Assembly (NCBI RefSeq): GCF_000153805.1
Contig: NZ_DS022298.1
Coordinates: 965,137 to 1,029,136, forward strand
DNA length: 64,000 nucleotides
From: Synechococcus sp. BL107
GTDB lineage: Bacteria > Cyanobacteriota > Cyanobacteriia > PCC-6307 > Cyanobiaceae
Direction: 5' to 3'
Part shown: positions 26,658 to 35,242 of the stretch, in pieces
How the letters are laid out: every line of letters begins with the position of its first letter
Numbering within the stretch: the first letter of the stretch is position 1
Translations under genes and position numbers: made by a program
The notes under the pieces: generated by a model
The model's input: only the letters and a program-made list of their open reading frames with translations
Database searches by the model: none
Told to the model about the DNA's origin: nothing

Positions 26658-27278
26658 ATGCGCGCCCATCCGATTCCCCCTGTCACCGAGCCGTTGCAGT
26701 TCCGGGCCATCGGTCTTGTTCGCGGTACCTACACCCCGACAGACCCCGATCAAGTCACGCGTGGCGTGCTGACCGATTCCAATGGCCTTGAACTTGAAAC
26801 CGTTGTGCTTGGAAGGGTCTTAACCCTGATGCGCCGTCATCTCGCCATGGATCACCCCCATCTTTGGGTGGTGTATCCCCGTTGTCGGGATAGTGAACAC
26901 CTCCACCTCCAGATCGCGGGTGTTTGGGAACCAAGCACCCTTTCCCCGGATCAAAACGATTTGGACGACACGCTTCCGCAAGGTGACGACTACTTCTCCA
27001 TTCGCGGAGAATTGATTTATACCAAGCCCGAAACGGGTGAGATGGTGGTCAAAGTGCGACAGCTCCCGCGTCCCGATGGCAAACGTCCATTGCCATTCAA
27101 GGTGTCGATCAAAGGGGAACTTCCCCTTGAGCATCTGCGCCATTTCGTGAGCTTCGATCTTCGTCGTCAGGGTCAAGAACTCCATTTGGAGAACCATGAG
27201 GTGATCGCACCGATGCCGACTCGTGGCGGTAAATCCAAGGGTGGCCGGGGAGCGGCTACCACCCGCAGCAGCCGTTGA
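26658..27278 (+). CDS. Conserved cyanobacterial protein of unknown function
   Basis: About 206 aa from the ATG MRAHPIPPVTEPLQFRAIGL. It has an N-terminal region FRAIGLVRGTYTPTDPDQVT and the repeated-looking patterns GELIYTKPETGEMVVKVRQL and FKVSIKGELPLEHLRHFVSF, consistent with beta-barrel or OB-like subdomains. The C-terminus is basic and Gly-rich (TRGGKSKGGRGAATTRSS), so nucleic acid or ribosome binding is possible but only a guess. It heads a four-gene overlapping run; the next gene's ATG overlaps its stop. Confidence 0.65.
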   Translation: MRAHPIPPVTEPLQFRAIGLVRGTYTPTDPDQVTRGVLTDSNGLELETVVLGRVLTLMRRHLAMDHPHLWVVYPRCRDSEHLHLQIAGVWEPSTLSPDQNDLDDTLPQGDDYFSIRGELIYTKPETGEMVVKVRQLPRPDGKRPLPFKVSIKGELPLEHLRHFVSFDLRRQGQELHLENHEVIAPMPTRGGKSKGGRGAATTRSSR

Positions 27279-27925
27279 TGGCAGAGCAGGGTCAGGGCTC
27301 CACAAGCACCTTGCGGGCCGGTTTGGTTGTGGCAGGGATTACCGGACTTGGTGCCTTCGGCCCTGCGATGGGCTTGTCGTCTGCCTGGATTGTTGTGTTC
27401 GTTCTGGGCGGCTTGATCGCCTTCAGCGTCGATGCAGCGAGTTGGCAAGGCATGGGGGGGCACATCTTGGCGGAAGCCCTGCCGGGCGGGCAGGAGCGCT
27501 TGCGCCGAATTGCAGTGCATGAAGCGGGACACCTTTTAGTAGCCGAAACGGAGGCTTTGCCCGTTCAGCGGGTGTTGGTGGGAACGCTCGCTTGTGTCCA
27601 GGCAGGGCTGGCGAGTAACGGTGCCACGGAATTTGTGGTTCCTGAAAGCGTGCGAATGACCCTCGAGGATTTGCGTCGCTGGAGCCGAGTCCTTCAAGCG
27701 GGTATTGCCGCAGAAAAGTTGGTGTTCGGTAAGGCCCGTGGTGGTGCTGACGATCGGGCTCTCCTTGGCCGCCTCTGGGGAATGTCCGGTCATGACGCCA
27801 ATACAGCGCAACGGGAGCAACGCCGCGCCCGTCGCGAGATCGAGCAACAGTTACGTGACCAGCGCGATGAACTTGACCAACAGGCGATAGCTCTGTTGGA
27901 GACCGCCCCACGCCTGGCGAGATGA
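27278..27925 (+). CDS. M41 (FtsH-like) peptidase domain without AAA ATPase
   Basis: About 215 aa. Two N-terminal hydrophobic helices precede a peptidase domain with the zinc motif HEAGH (in RIAVHEAGHLLVAE, about residues 88-101) and a likely third ligand in ARGGADDRALLG, matching the FtsH pattern. The AAA ATPase domain is entirely missing. It may be a membrane-anchored zinc protease or a partner of a full FtsH. The ATG overlaps the preceding stop, and the next gene (larC) starts four bases before its end, so the genes are coupled. Confidence 0.75.
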   Translation: MAEQGQGSTSTLRAGLVVAGITGLGAFGPAMGLSSAWIVVFVLGGLIAFSVDAASWQGMGGHILAEALPGGQERLRRIAVHEAGHLLVAETEALPVQRVLVGTLACVQAGLASNGATEFVVPESVRMTLEDLRRWSRVLQAGIAAEKLVFGKARGGADDRALLGRLWGMSGHDANTAQREQRRARREIEQQLRDQRDELDQQAIALLETAPRLAR

Positions 27926-29163
27926 CCACGCTTTGGGTCGATGCCCCAACCGGTTTGGCGGGAGACATGCTTTTGGCAGGTCTCCTCGACCTTGGTGTTC
28001 CGATCTCGGCGATCGAGGAGCCGCTCAACAGTTTGGGGCTAGCTGGTCGTTATCGCATTGATGTCGTGGAAGCGCGCAGTGGCGGCCTGCGCGGGCAGCG
28101 GGTCAGTGTGACGGGATTGGAAGCCCAACCTCCCCATCGTCACTGGGCTGATATTCGACAGCAAATTGTTGAGGCGCCTCTCTCAACTGCTTTAAAGGAT
28201 CGAGTCTTGGCGGTGTTTACAGCTCTCGCTGAAGCTGAATCAACCGTGCACGGCTCGTCGGTTGAGTCTGTGCATTTTCATGAGGTGGGTGCTGTCGATG
28301 CCCTTGTCGATGTGGTGGGGGTTTGTGCGGCGCTCGACCAGCTCAATCCGTCACGGATTTGTTGCTCTCCTCTGCCCGCTGGACGAGGCACGGTTCAGAC
28401 AGCCCATGGCCTTCTCCCTGTGCCAGTGCCAGCTGTGTTGGAGCTTGCTCGCCGGCACCATGTTCCGCTCCTCCAGAGCCCCCATGCTCCTGAGGGGGAG
28501 CTGGTGACTCCGACAGGTCTTGCCTTAATGGCCGTTTGGGCTGATGGCTTCGTGCCGCCAGCCCGAATCACGCCAGCGTTGGTGGGTATCGGCTTAGGAC
28601 ACCGCGAGTTGGATCGCCCTAATTTGGTGCGGCTGCTGCTCGACACCTCTGATCAACAACTCGCTGATCAAGAACTTGTCGATCAAGAGCTAACGGATGC
28701 TCCGCGATGGCAGCCCCTTGTTGTTCAGGAGGCATGGCTGGATGACGCCACGCCAGAGGATCTGGCCTTGCTCTTAGAACGTCTGCGGGAGGCAGGGGCC
28801 GTTGACGTGGCAGCCCACCCGTTGGTGATGAAAAAGGGACGATCTGGCCATGGGGTGATCGCTTTGGTGGAGCCGGACGTAGCAGAACGGCTGCGGCAGG
28901 TGTGGTTCAACGCCGGCACCAGCATTGGTGTGCGGGAACGTCTTCAGGGCCGCTGGTTGCTCCCACGCCGGATCGGATTGCTCGATACTCCTTGGGGCAG
29001 GCTTCCCGCCAAGCAAGTCAAGCGGCCCGATGGTCGTTGCACGGTGAAACCCGAGGCCGATGATTTGGAGTTGATGAGTCGCCGCACCGGATGCTCGTTG
29101 GCGGAGTTGCGGACGGCGGTGGTGGCGGCTCCATTCATCAGCGATGCGGACTGGAGTTGGTGA
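27922..29163 (+). CDS. larC: Nickel pincer cofactor biosynthesis protein LarC
   Basis: 413 aa, DUF111/LarC family. LarC inserts nickel into the pincer cofactor of lactate racemase and related enzymes. The N-terminal FDAPTGLAGDM-like start appears here as WVDAPTGLAGDMLLAGLLDL. The conserved HFHEVGAVDALVDVVG stretch is near residue 118, and GELVTPTGLALM lies further on. The protein is one uninterrupted frame, unlike the frameshifted Lactobacillus LarC1/LarC2. A short imperfect repeat (DQQLADQELVDQELTD) lies in the linker near residue 240. No larB, larE or larA is in the window. Its stop overlaps the next ATG. Confidence 0.88.
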   Translation: MTTLWVDAPTGLAGDMLLAGLLDLGVPISAIEEPLNSLGLAGRYRIDVVEARSGGLRGQRVSVTGLEAQPPHRHWADIRQQIVEAPLSTALKDRVLAVFTALAEAESTVHGSSVESVHFHEVGAVDALVDVVGVCAALDQLNPSRICCSPLPAGRGTVQTAHGLLPVPVPAVLELARRHHVPLLQSPHAPEGELVTPTGLALMAVWADGFVPPARITPALVGIGLGHRELDRPNLVRLLLDTSDQQLADQELVDQELTDAPRWQPLVVQEAWLDDATPEDLALLLERLREAGAVDVAAHPLVMKKGRSGHGVIALVEPDVAERLRQVWFNAGTSIGVRERLQGRWLLPRRIGLLDTPWGRLPAKQVKRPDGRCTVKPEADDLELMSRRTGCSLAELRTAVVAAPFISDADWSW

Positions 29164-30074
29164 TGGGCAAATGGCGGTCGCCAAAGTTGTGGATCACCCT
29201 GGCGAGCCTTGCATTTATTGGTGTGGCTCTCGTTCAACAGAGTGCCCAATTGCGCCAGCAGAGCTTGGATAGCCAAGGCTGGTGGTGGTTGGTGCTTGGG
29301 CTTGGGCTCACCTGGCTGAGCATCTTGATGAATGGCGTGGCCTGGCGCGTGGTGTTGGGGTGGCTTGGTTCTGTGCCGGACGACCTGGCGGTGGTGCCGT
29401 TGTTTGTTCGCAGCAACCTGCTGAAGTATTTGCCCGGAGGCATCTGGCACCTTGTGGAGCGTGTGCGTTCGCTTCGACCCTCTATGGGAGGGGGGCCAGC
29501 TTTGGCCGGGGTCATCCTTGATCCCCTACTAATTGTGGCGGTATCTCTACTAATGCTGATGGCCGGTGGATGGCAGAACGGGCTGGTTTTGTTGGCTCCC
29601 ATCCCGGCGTTGCTGCTTCTGCCACGCTGGCGAGAGCCAATTCTGGAGCGGTTAGAGCGATCGAAAGCGACGCAGCTTCAGACGGCTGGGGATTGCCCAC
29701 TCGAGGTTGAGGGCAGTGGTCGCATGGGATATCCCTGGTCGCCTTTTGCTGCCGAAATGATGTTTGTGCTGTGTCGCTTTTCTGGGTTTTATTGTTGTGT
29801 TCAAGCCTTTGATCTGGCCCAGCCTGTTCCTTCGCAGTGGCTCGCAGCCTTTGGCTTGGCCTACGCCGTTGGTTTGGTCGTGCCGGGTGCTCCCGGTGGG
29901 TTGGGTGTTTTTGAAGCCACTCTGCTGCTGCGACTTGGCGGAGCTGTGGCTGAAGCTCCACTGTTGGCGGTGGTGCTCAGCTATCGACTGATTTCGACGC
30001 TGGCTGATGTCTTGGCGGTTGGATCGTTCCGTGCCGATCGCCAGATCGTTGAATGGTTTGCCCGGCGGACTTAA
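29163..30074 (+). CDS. UPF0104/LPG synthase-type membrane protein
   Basis: 303 aa with about seven or more membrane spans. The family motif around RSNLLKYLPGGIWHLVERVR and the C-terminal VVPGAPGGLGVFEATLLLRL match the UPF0104 (lysylphosphatidylglycerol synthase transmembrane) family, which lacks the aminoacyl-transfer domain in such short members. A role in lipid or glycan flipping is sometimes proposed. ATG overlaps larC's TGA, so it is the last gene of the four-gene run. It converges with the ABC permease, overlapping by 4 bp. Confidence 0.8.
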   Translation: MGKWRSPKLWITLASLAFIGVALVQQSAQLRQQSLDSQGWWWLVLGLGLTWLSILMNGVAWRVVLGWLGSVPDDLAVVPLFVRSNLLKYLPGGIWHLVERVRSLRPSMGGGPALAGVILDPLLIVAVSLLMLMAGGWQNGLVLLAPIPALLLLPRWREPILERLERSKATQLQTAGDCPLEVEGSGRMGYPWSPFAAEMMFVLCRFSGFYCCVQAFDLAQPVPSQWLAAFGLAYAVGLVVPGAPGGLGVFEATLLLRLGGAVAEAPLLAVVLSYRLISTLADVLAVGSFRADRQIVEWFARRT

Positions 30075-31591
30075 TCCTGAATTGATCTCCTGTTGGAGCT
30101 CTGATCCAGGGTCGGTACCAGGGCCATTGACGCAATCAGACCTAAGACCAAGATCATCAAAGCCGGGAGCAGAGCTTCTGCCAATCGCTCGTCGCTCGCG
30201 TATTGATACACCCGTACGGACAGGGTGTCGAAGTCAAAGGGACGCAATGCGAAGGTGAGTGGAAGCTCTTTGATCGTGTCGACAAAGACCAAGAGGAGTC
30301 CAACGGTCATCGGTCCGCGCAGAAGCGGCAAATGAATTTTGCGGAGAACCTGATGCCAATCGAAGCCCATCCCTGTAGCGGCCTCATCAAGATTGGGACT
30401 GATGCGTTCCAAAGCTGCATCGAGGCCGCTCTTGGCGACGGCTAAAAAGCGATCGCTGTAGCCCCACAGCAACAGGGCGAGAGGGGCGATTTGCCAGGGT
30501 GCTCCAGTGAGGAGAAGGGCAAGCGCTAAAACCGTGCCAGGGATGGCGTAGCCCATGCCTGCCAGAAACGTCAGGCTGCGCAACCAGGGTGCAGTGCTCC
30601 AGCGTTTCGCAATGGCCAGCAACACCGCTGCGCCGACGGCAAGAATCGCCGCGGCTAAAGCAAGAAACAGGCTGCGCAAGCTGAGCTGGAGTAAGTCGTT
30701 GGTGAAGTTGGTTTGGAGTTGATCCAAATTGGTGAGCATCCAAAACAGAGGAGTCCCGAGGCTCAGGAGCGGAGGAATCACTGCGAGTAATTGGGCCGTT
30801 AGGGCACGAACCCCTTGCAAGGGCCAAGCCGTGGCATCCCCACCGGCAACGCCGTCACTCCAGCGGCGGCTGCGTCGGCGCAGTCGCCGCTCCCCCATCA
30901 CAAGACTCAGCACGATCACCAGGGTGATGAGCGCAAGGCTGATCGCACCCGTGGGATTGCCATCGGCTTGCCAGGCTTCAAGAATCCCCGCAGACAGGCT
31001 TGGGATGCCCAGTAGTTGAACGGCACCTAGCTCATTCACAATTTCCATTCCCATCAAGGCCACGCCAGCGCCAATGGCAGGTATGGCGATGGGCAGTGCA
31101 ACCCTGCGGAAGGCGGCCCAAGGCCCCACCCCCAAGCTCCGACAAGCCTCCAGCTGCCGCCGTCCACTCATGGCAAAGCTTTCAGTGCTGAGGAGAAAGA
31201 CATAGGGGTAGGTCGCCAGTGCCATGACCACGACTCCCCAGCCGAGGCCATGGATGCGCCAACCCTGGCGACTTCCGAGGTCGACCAAGGTGGCTGAGAG
31301 GAGATAAGCCGGTGTGGCCAATGGGATTAGCTGCGCAATACGAAGCCATCGCCGTCCAGGGAAGCGGCAGTTGATCAGCAGCCAACCGTTAGCTGTTCCA
31401 ATGACGGTTCCAACGAGGGCGCTTCCGAGGAGCAGGGACAGGGTTCCACGGATTTGACGGCCTCCATCTGGTCCGAGGCTGCCCAACCCGTTGAACAGAC
31501 CTTGCAGCCCTTCTGAGATGAGGTTGAACAGTGGCCATATCGCCAGTAGGGCGAGAGCGGCGGCTAATCCAGCCAGTACTTTCCGGCTCAT
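30071..31591 (-). CDS. futB: Iron(III)-type ABC transporter permease
   Basis: 506 aa, with two fused permease halves of about six membrane spans each. Each half carries an EAA-type cytoplasmic loop: LEACRSLGVGPWAAFRRVAL in the first and LDEAATGMGFDWHQVLRKIH in the second. The double-domain layout matches the FbpB/FutB family of ferric iron transporters. The matching substrate-binding protein and ATPase are not in the window. The gene symbol is by family, and metal specificity is inferred. Confidence 0.85.
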   Translation of the reverse strand: MSRKVLAGLAAALALLAIWPLFNLISEGLQGLFNGLGSLGPDGGRQIRGTLSLLLGSALVGTVIGTANGWLLINCRFPGRRWLRIAQLIPLATPAYLLSATLVDLGSRQGWRIHGLGWGVVVMALATYPYVFLLSTESFAMSGRRQLEACRSLGVGPWAAFRRVALPIAIPAIGAGVALMGMEIVNELGAVQLLGIPSLSAGILEAWQADGNPTGAISLALITLVIVLSLVMGERRLRRRSRRWSDGVAGGDATAWPLQGVRALTAQLLAVIPPLLSLGTPLFWMLTNLDQLQTNFTNDLLQLSLRSLFLALAAAILAVGAAVLLAIAKRWSTAPWLRSLTFLAGMGYAIPGTVLALALLLTGAPWQIAPLALLLWGYSDRFLAVAKSGLDAALERISPNLDEAATGMGFDWHQVLRKIHLPLLRGPMTVGLLLVFVDTIKELPLTFALRPFDFDTLSVRVYQYASDERLAEALLPALMILVLGLIASMALVPTLDQSSNRRSIQD

Positions 31592-31753
31592 GGCTCGAGC
31601 AGGCTTCTGTGGTCAGGATCTGTGTTGTCGTTGCCTCTGCGAGGCAATTCGGCTTGGTTGCTCATCTCATCCGATTCGGCACACGTTGACTCAGACCCTG
31701 CTCAGGCTTTGCGAATGGTTTGTCTTGACCCGCTGCGCTTCGCCGACATAGAT

Positions 31754-31782
31754 AAAAAAAAGCCCCACGGGTGTGTGGGGAC
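31754..31782 (-). terminator. Rho-independent terminator for the yjbQ-phhB-COG0523 run
   Basis: Stem GCCCCAC (31762-31768) with GTGGGG (31775-31780), followed on the minus strand by a long U-tract from the A-run at 31754-31761. It sits about 25 bp after the last gene of the minus-strand operon. Confidence 0.85.
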
Positions 31783-31806
31783 TCTGAGCTGCTCAAAATG
31801 GGCGGG

Positions 31807-31968
31807 TCAGTGCTGGTTCCGACGGACTGGGATTGGGACCAAAACGGGCTGTCTTAAGCCGCCACCACTGTTGTCATCGTCTGAGTCGGCTAATAGCCAC
31901 AACAGAAAGCTTGTGATTAACAGGAGTGAAACAAGGACGAAGGGCTCAGCCATCAAAGTGTCTTGCAT
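31807..31968 (-). CDS. Small single-span membrane protein
   Basis: About 53 aa from MQDTLMAEPFVLVSLLLITS, with one hydrophobic helix followed by an acidic/Gly segment (LADSDDDNSGGGLRQP) and a short basic tail. An ATG five codons later is an alternative start. A longer frame upstream would run into the COG0523 gene and is not preferred. It ends the minus-strand gene run just before a strong terminator. Function unknown. Confidence 0.6.
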   Translation of the reverse strand: MQDTLMAEPFVLVSLLLITSFLLWLLADSDDDNSGGGLRQPVLVPIPVRRNQH

Positions 31969-32005
31969 GCGCGCACGATAGTCGGCTTTTTTGCCTCGTG
32001 CCTGT

Positions 32006-33109
32006 TCAGGAAAAACCCTTTCCAGCATCCTTGGCGACACACTCCTGCAATTGTTGGCGCAGCAGATTGTGGTCGAGGTTTCGGCCGATCAACACGAGTT
32101 GGTTTTTTCGATCACCTGTCCATTCGGAGTCGTCAATGGAAAAACGCTTACCAGCGAGGTGAAAGACATGGCGCTTCTCGCTTTCGTTGAACCAAAGAAT
32201 GCCCTTCGCCCTGAACACTTCTTGGGGCATCTGATTGTCGAGAAAATTTTGAAATTTCCGCAGAGCAAAAGGTCCATCGCTTTGGAATGACAGGGATGTG
32301 AATCCTTCGATTTCCAGATGATCGGCATGGTCGTGCCCATGGCTGTGGTCGTGCCCATGGCTGTGGTCGTGCCCATGGCTGTGGTCGTGCCCATGGCTGT
32401 GGTCGTGCCCATGGCTGTGGTCGTGCCCATGGCTGTGGTCGTGTTCAGAATCTTGGCTGCTGTTCTTGATCTCGGTTCCAACGACCTTGTCGGATTCAAA
32501 GAGGCCGACGCTCAGCATCAGCGGGAGGGGCACATCTCCTTTGACGGAGCGCAAAATCCGTGCGTCATTTTTGACGTCGCGCAATTGTTGTTCGACGCTT
32601 TGGAGGCGATCCTCCGAAACCAAATCGCACTTGTTCAGAAGCAAAATATCTCCATAGATCACTTGAGATCGCCCCACTTCTGTGGCGAGCACGTCATCGT
32701 CAAAATTTTCAGCATCGATCAGGGTGATAATCGAATCGAGGCGGGTTTGATCGCGAAGCTCGCTCCCCAAAAAGGTCATGGCCACGGGTAGTGGATCCGC
32801 CAACCCCGTGGTTTCCACCACGATGTAATCCATCGGTTCCGGACGATCAATAATCCGTTCGACGGCTTCCATCAGCTCGCCATTGATCGAGCAACAGACG
32901 CATCCATTGCTCAGTTCGACCATCTCCTCACCAGTGGTCACGATCAAGTCATTGTCGATGCCGATCTCGCCAAATTCGTTGACAAGCACTGCTGTTTTCA
33001 CACCCTGCTGATTGCTCAGGATGTGATTCAGCAGTGTGGTTTTACCTGCACCAAGGAAGCCACTCAGGATGGTGACGGGCACCCCGGTTGGGGCAGGGGC
33101 GGTGGTCAT
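32006..33109 (-). CDS. COG0523 (CobW/ZNG-type) metallochaperone GTPase with expanded His-rich loop
   Basis: About 367 aa. The GTPase core has Walker A GFLGAGKTT (about residues 17-25), the metal-binding GCVCCSI motif (about residues 68-74) and NKCD. A CobW C-terminal domain follows (LVSVFPL-like region near the end). Between the two lies a roughly 44-residue His/Asp/Gly stretch made of repeated HSHGHD units. COG0523 proteins deliver zinc, cobalt or nickel to client enzymes. The start is ATG 33109 (MTTAPAPTGVPVTILSGF). It sits 19 bp after phhB in the same direction. Confidence 0.9.
   Translation of the reverse strand: MTTAPAPTGVPVTILSGFLGAGKTTLLNHILSNQQGVKTAVLVNEFGEIGIDNDLIVTTGEEMVELSNGCVCCSINGELMEAVERIIDRPEPMDYIVVETTGLADPLPVAMTFLGSELRDQTRLDSIITLIDAENFDDDVLATEVGRSQVIYGDILLLNKCDLVSEDRLQSVEQQLRDVKNDARILRSVKGDVPLPLMLSVGLFESDKVVGTEIKNSSQDSEHDHSHGHDHSHGHDHSHGHDHSHGHDHSHGHDHSHGHDHADHLEIEGFTSLSFQSDGPFALRKFQNFLDNQMPQEVFRAKGILWFNESEKRHVFHLAGKRFSIDDSEWTGDRKNQLVLIGRNLDHNLLRQQLQECVAKDAGKGFS
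32329..32443. repeat. Six perfect 18-bp tandem repeats in the COG0523 gene
   Basis: Unit GGTCGTGCCCATGGCTGT repeats six times without a single mismatch (32329-32436), then a partial seventh unit follows. On the coding (minus) strand it encodes His-Ser-His-Gly-His-Asp repeats. Being a multiple of three, copy-number changes keep the frame. Perfect identity at synonymous positions suggests recent expansion by slippage. Confidence 0.95.
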
Positions 33110-33128
33110 AACGCGAGCTGTTCTGAGG

Positions 33129-33422
33129 TCATGCTGGCAGCAGATCGTCGATTGCAGAGGCCAGCTCCTCGTCAAGGCTGCTGAGCCCACCAAGGTCGTG
33201 GGTGGTGAGCTCGATCGTCACTCGGTTGTAGACGTTGCTCCAATTTGGATGGTGATTGCGTGCTTCCGCTAACAGAGCCACTTGGGCCATGAATCCGAAG
33301 GCCTCAACGAAGTTCTTAAAAACCAATTGGCGCTGAAGGCACGTGTTGATGACTCTCCACTGCGGAAGTCGGCTTGCCAAGGCCTCGATTTGATCCTGAT
33401 TCAGTCGTTGTGCAGTCATCAT
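33129..33422 (-). CDS. phhB: Pterin-4a-carbinolamine dehydratase
   Basis: About 97 aa. The family signature [20 protein letters not shown] and the following [15 protein letters not shown] are clear. The enzyme recycles 4a-hydroxytetrahydrobiopterin; in bacteria without aromatic hydroxylases it may act in folate or molybdopterin metabolism. Two adjacent ATGs (33422 and 33419) are equally possible. It lies 4 bp after yjbQ and 19 bp before the COG0523 gene on the same strand. Confidence 0.9.
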   Translation of the reverse strand: MMTAQRLNQDQIEALASRLPQWRVINTCLQRQLVFKNFVEAFGFMAQVALLAEARNHHPNWSNVYNRVTIELTTHDLGGLSSLDEELASAIDDLLPA

Positions 33423-33426
33423 CGAA

Positions 33427-34014
33427 TCAGTGGGAATGCCCATCCTGGCTTGGTTTGTCCGCGAGGTCATGGAGACGGTCGACAAGAAAGTCCACCTCGG
33501 TTTCCACCCCTCCATCGCTTGCCCAAGCTTCGGCGTCGTGGCGGGATTGAATGGCCTCGTTAATTCGAAGGGTTTCCCTTGCGAGGGGTTGTTCTTCCCC
33601 CATCAAATGACAGGCCACCGTTCGTTGATGCGGGGCACTGCGGTGCTCCCAGAGGTATACGGCCTGCCAAGTTCCTAATACCAGGCGACCATCTTGAACA
33701 CTCAGGCTCAGGGTTTGGCTCGTCAGGGCGGTGCGGATGTGGGCTGGCATGTCATCGGCGCCTTCGTCGTTATGGACATAAGGACGACTTTCTGGCACCA
33801 CATCCGCCATCCAAGCCTCGAGGTCTTGAAGAACCCGTGGATCGGCATTCTCATTAATCGTGAGGCTGGCGCTTGTGTGGAGGCAGGTGAGATGCAGCAC
33901 ACCTTGGTGCAATCCAGTGGTACGCAGCCAAGTATTCAACGACCGATCGATACGGGTGAAGCCTCGGCCTGGGGTCGATAGGTCCAATTGATGCAGAACC
34001 TGGCGGAGGGGCAT
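33427..34014 (-). CDS. YjbQ (UPF0047) family protein with C-terminal extension
   Basis: About 195 aa. The YjbQ core spans roughly residues 1-140: [39 protein letters not shown], and the closing [19 protein letters not shown]. YjbQ proteins have weak thiamine-phosphate synthase activity. A further 55 or so residues ([40 protein letters not shown]) continue past the usual end. The ATG at 34014 matches the core start; upstream in-frame sequence is not conserved. First gene of the minus-strand run. Confidence 0.8.
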   Translation of the reverse strand: MPLRQVLHQLDLSTPGRGFTRIDRSLNTWLRTTGLHQGVLHLTCLHTSASLTINENADPRVLQDLEAWMADVVPESRPYVHNDEGADDMPAHIRTALTSQTLSLSVQDGRLVLGTWQAVYLWEHRSAPHQRTVACHLMGEEQPLARETLRINEAIQSRHDAEAWASDGGVETEVDFLVDRLHDLADKPSQDGHSH

Positions 34015-34141
34015 TGGTGTGGCCTGAGGACAACGTCGTTGAAGTTTGGAATGGGTCTGGCCTCGCCGCACCGCCCCCAAGATTGGTGGCCACGTTTGTC
34101 CTCGACTTTCGGCCAACGTGGGGATGCCTTGTGTTCTCAGC

Positions 34142-34546
34142 ATGTCCAGTTCTGATCAGTCGGATCTCACATTGCTGTTCGACGGTGGATGCCCATTGTG
34201 CGTCCGAGAGGTTCGCTTCTTACGCGGCCGTGATCGCCATCAGCGCATTGCATTTGTCGATATCGACGCGCCGGATTACGACCCCACGGCTTATGCAGGT
34301 ATCAGTTATCGAACGGCGATGGGGCGGATCCATGCCTTGAACTCGAATGGGGATGTGCTCCAAGACATTGCCGTGTTTCGAGAGGCCTATCGCCTGATTG
34401 GATTGGGCTGGTTGTATGCCCCCACCCGCTGGCCGTTCGTTGCGCCTTTGGCAAATCTTGCCTACGGGTTTTGGGCGTCAAGGCGACTGCAATGGACCGG
34501 TCGGTCGGACTTGGACACTCTTTGCCAAGACCGCTGCGTTCTCTGA
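34142..34546 (+). CDS. DCC family (DUF393) thiol-disulphide oxidoreductase-like protein
   Basis: About 134 aa. The family motif LLFDGGCPLCVREVRFL (about residues 11-27) has the CxxC pair, and the middle holds IAFVDIDAPDYDPTAYAGI. These small proteins have a thioredoxin-like fold and are thought to work in redox reactions, but substrates are unknown. It is divergent from yjbQ by about 127 bp. Confidence 0.85.
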   Translation: MSSSDQSDLTLLFDGGCPLCVREVRFLRGRDRHQRIAFVDIDAPDYDPTAYAGISYRTAMGRIHALNSNGDVLQDIAVFREAYRLIGLGWLYAPTRWPFVAPLANLAYGFWASRRLQWTGRSDLDTLCQDRCVL

Positions 34547-34761
34547 TGAAGAAATGGGGAAAAGAAGCATCGACAAATTGCTTTGCTCCTGAGCGATTTC
34601 CCCGAATTAAATTTAGTTAGTGACGTCATCTTCGATGGGACAAATTGAGCATTATTTTTTGTTGATGTCTGGGCTAAGACCTCGGCTTTGAACATGGCGC
34701 TCACCAGTGGCGCGTCGGGTTCGGATCGGCTACCAAACCTTCAGCCCCTACGCCAATTCTT

Positions 34762-35172
34762 TTGAACCGTTCCATCAGTTTTTCGAGGGCTCTTGATCGT
34801 CTGGGCCGCATTTGTATTGCTGCGCTGTTCGTGAACGCGTTGCCTGGAAAAATGAGCAACTTTTCTGGGACCGCTGCTTTCATTGCATCGAAAGGAATCC
34901 CTGAGCCGTTTTCTAGCGCTCTCTTGGTTTGCGCCATCGTGGTTTTGATTGTTGGCTCTGTGTTCTTGGTTTTTGGGGGCAACACGATTTTTGGAGCTTC
35001 GTTGTTGCTGATTTTTCTTGTCCCTACAACCCTGATCTTTCACACCAATCCCCTTGATCTTCAGCATTTATTCACCAACCTTGCGGTGATTGGAGCGCTG
35101 ATCTTGGCGATTACGCGCTCGACTGGCGGCTCTGTACCTAGTTTCCGCTCCTTAAGAGCCAGACGCCGCTGA
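34762..35172 (+). CDS. DoxX-like small membrane protein
   Basis: 136 aa with four predicted membrane helices (ALFVNALPGKM, ALLVCAIVVLIVGSVFLVFG, ASLLLIFLVPTTLIFH, NLAVIGALILAITRS). This matches the DoxX/DoxD family pattern. The C-terminal tail is basic (RSLRARRR). The frame opens at a TTG; reading frame continues upstream without an ATG, so the start is uncertain. It has about 215 bp upstream with no gene. Confidence 0.7.
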   Translation: MNRSISFSRALDRLGRICIAALFVNALPGKMSNFSGTAAFIASKGIPEPFSSALLVCAIVVLIVGSVFLVFGGNTIFGASLLLIFLVPTTLIFHTNPLDLQHLFTNLAVIGALILAITRSTGGSVPSFRSLRARRR

Positions 35173-35242
35173 TTGGGATGGTCTCCTTTTCCGTCAGAGC
35201 ATGCGCCCCAATCGTCATGATGGTCAAAGTTTTTAGGGCTCA

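Noticed and set aside
32329-32443. Possible CRISPR-like array
   Set aside because: Repeats are directly adjacent with no spacers, lie in frame within a COG0523 gene, and encode His-rich peptide units.
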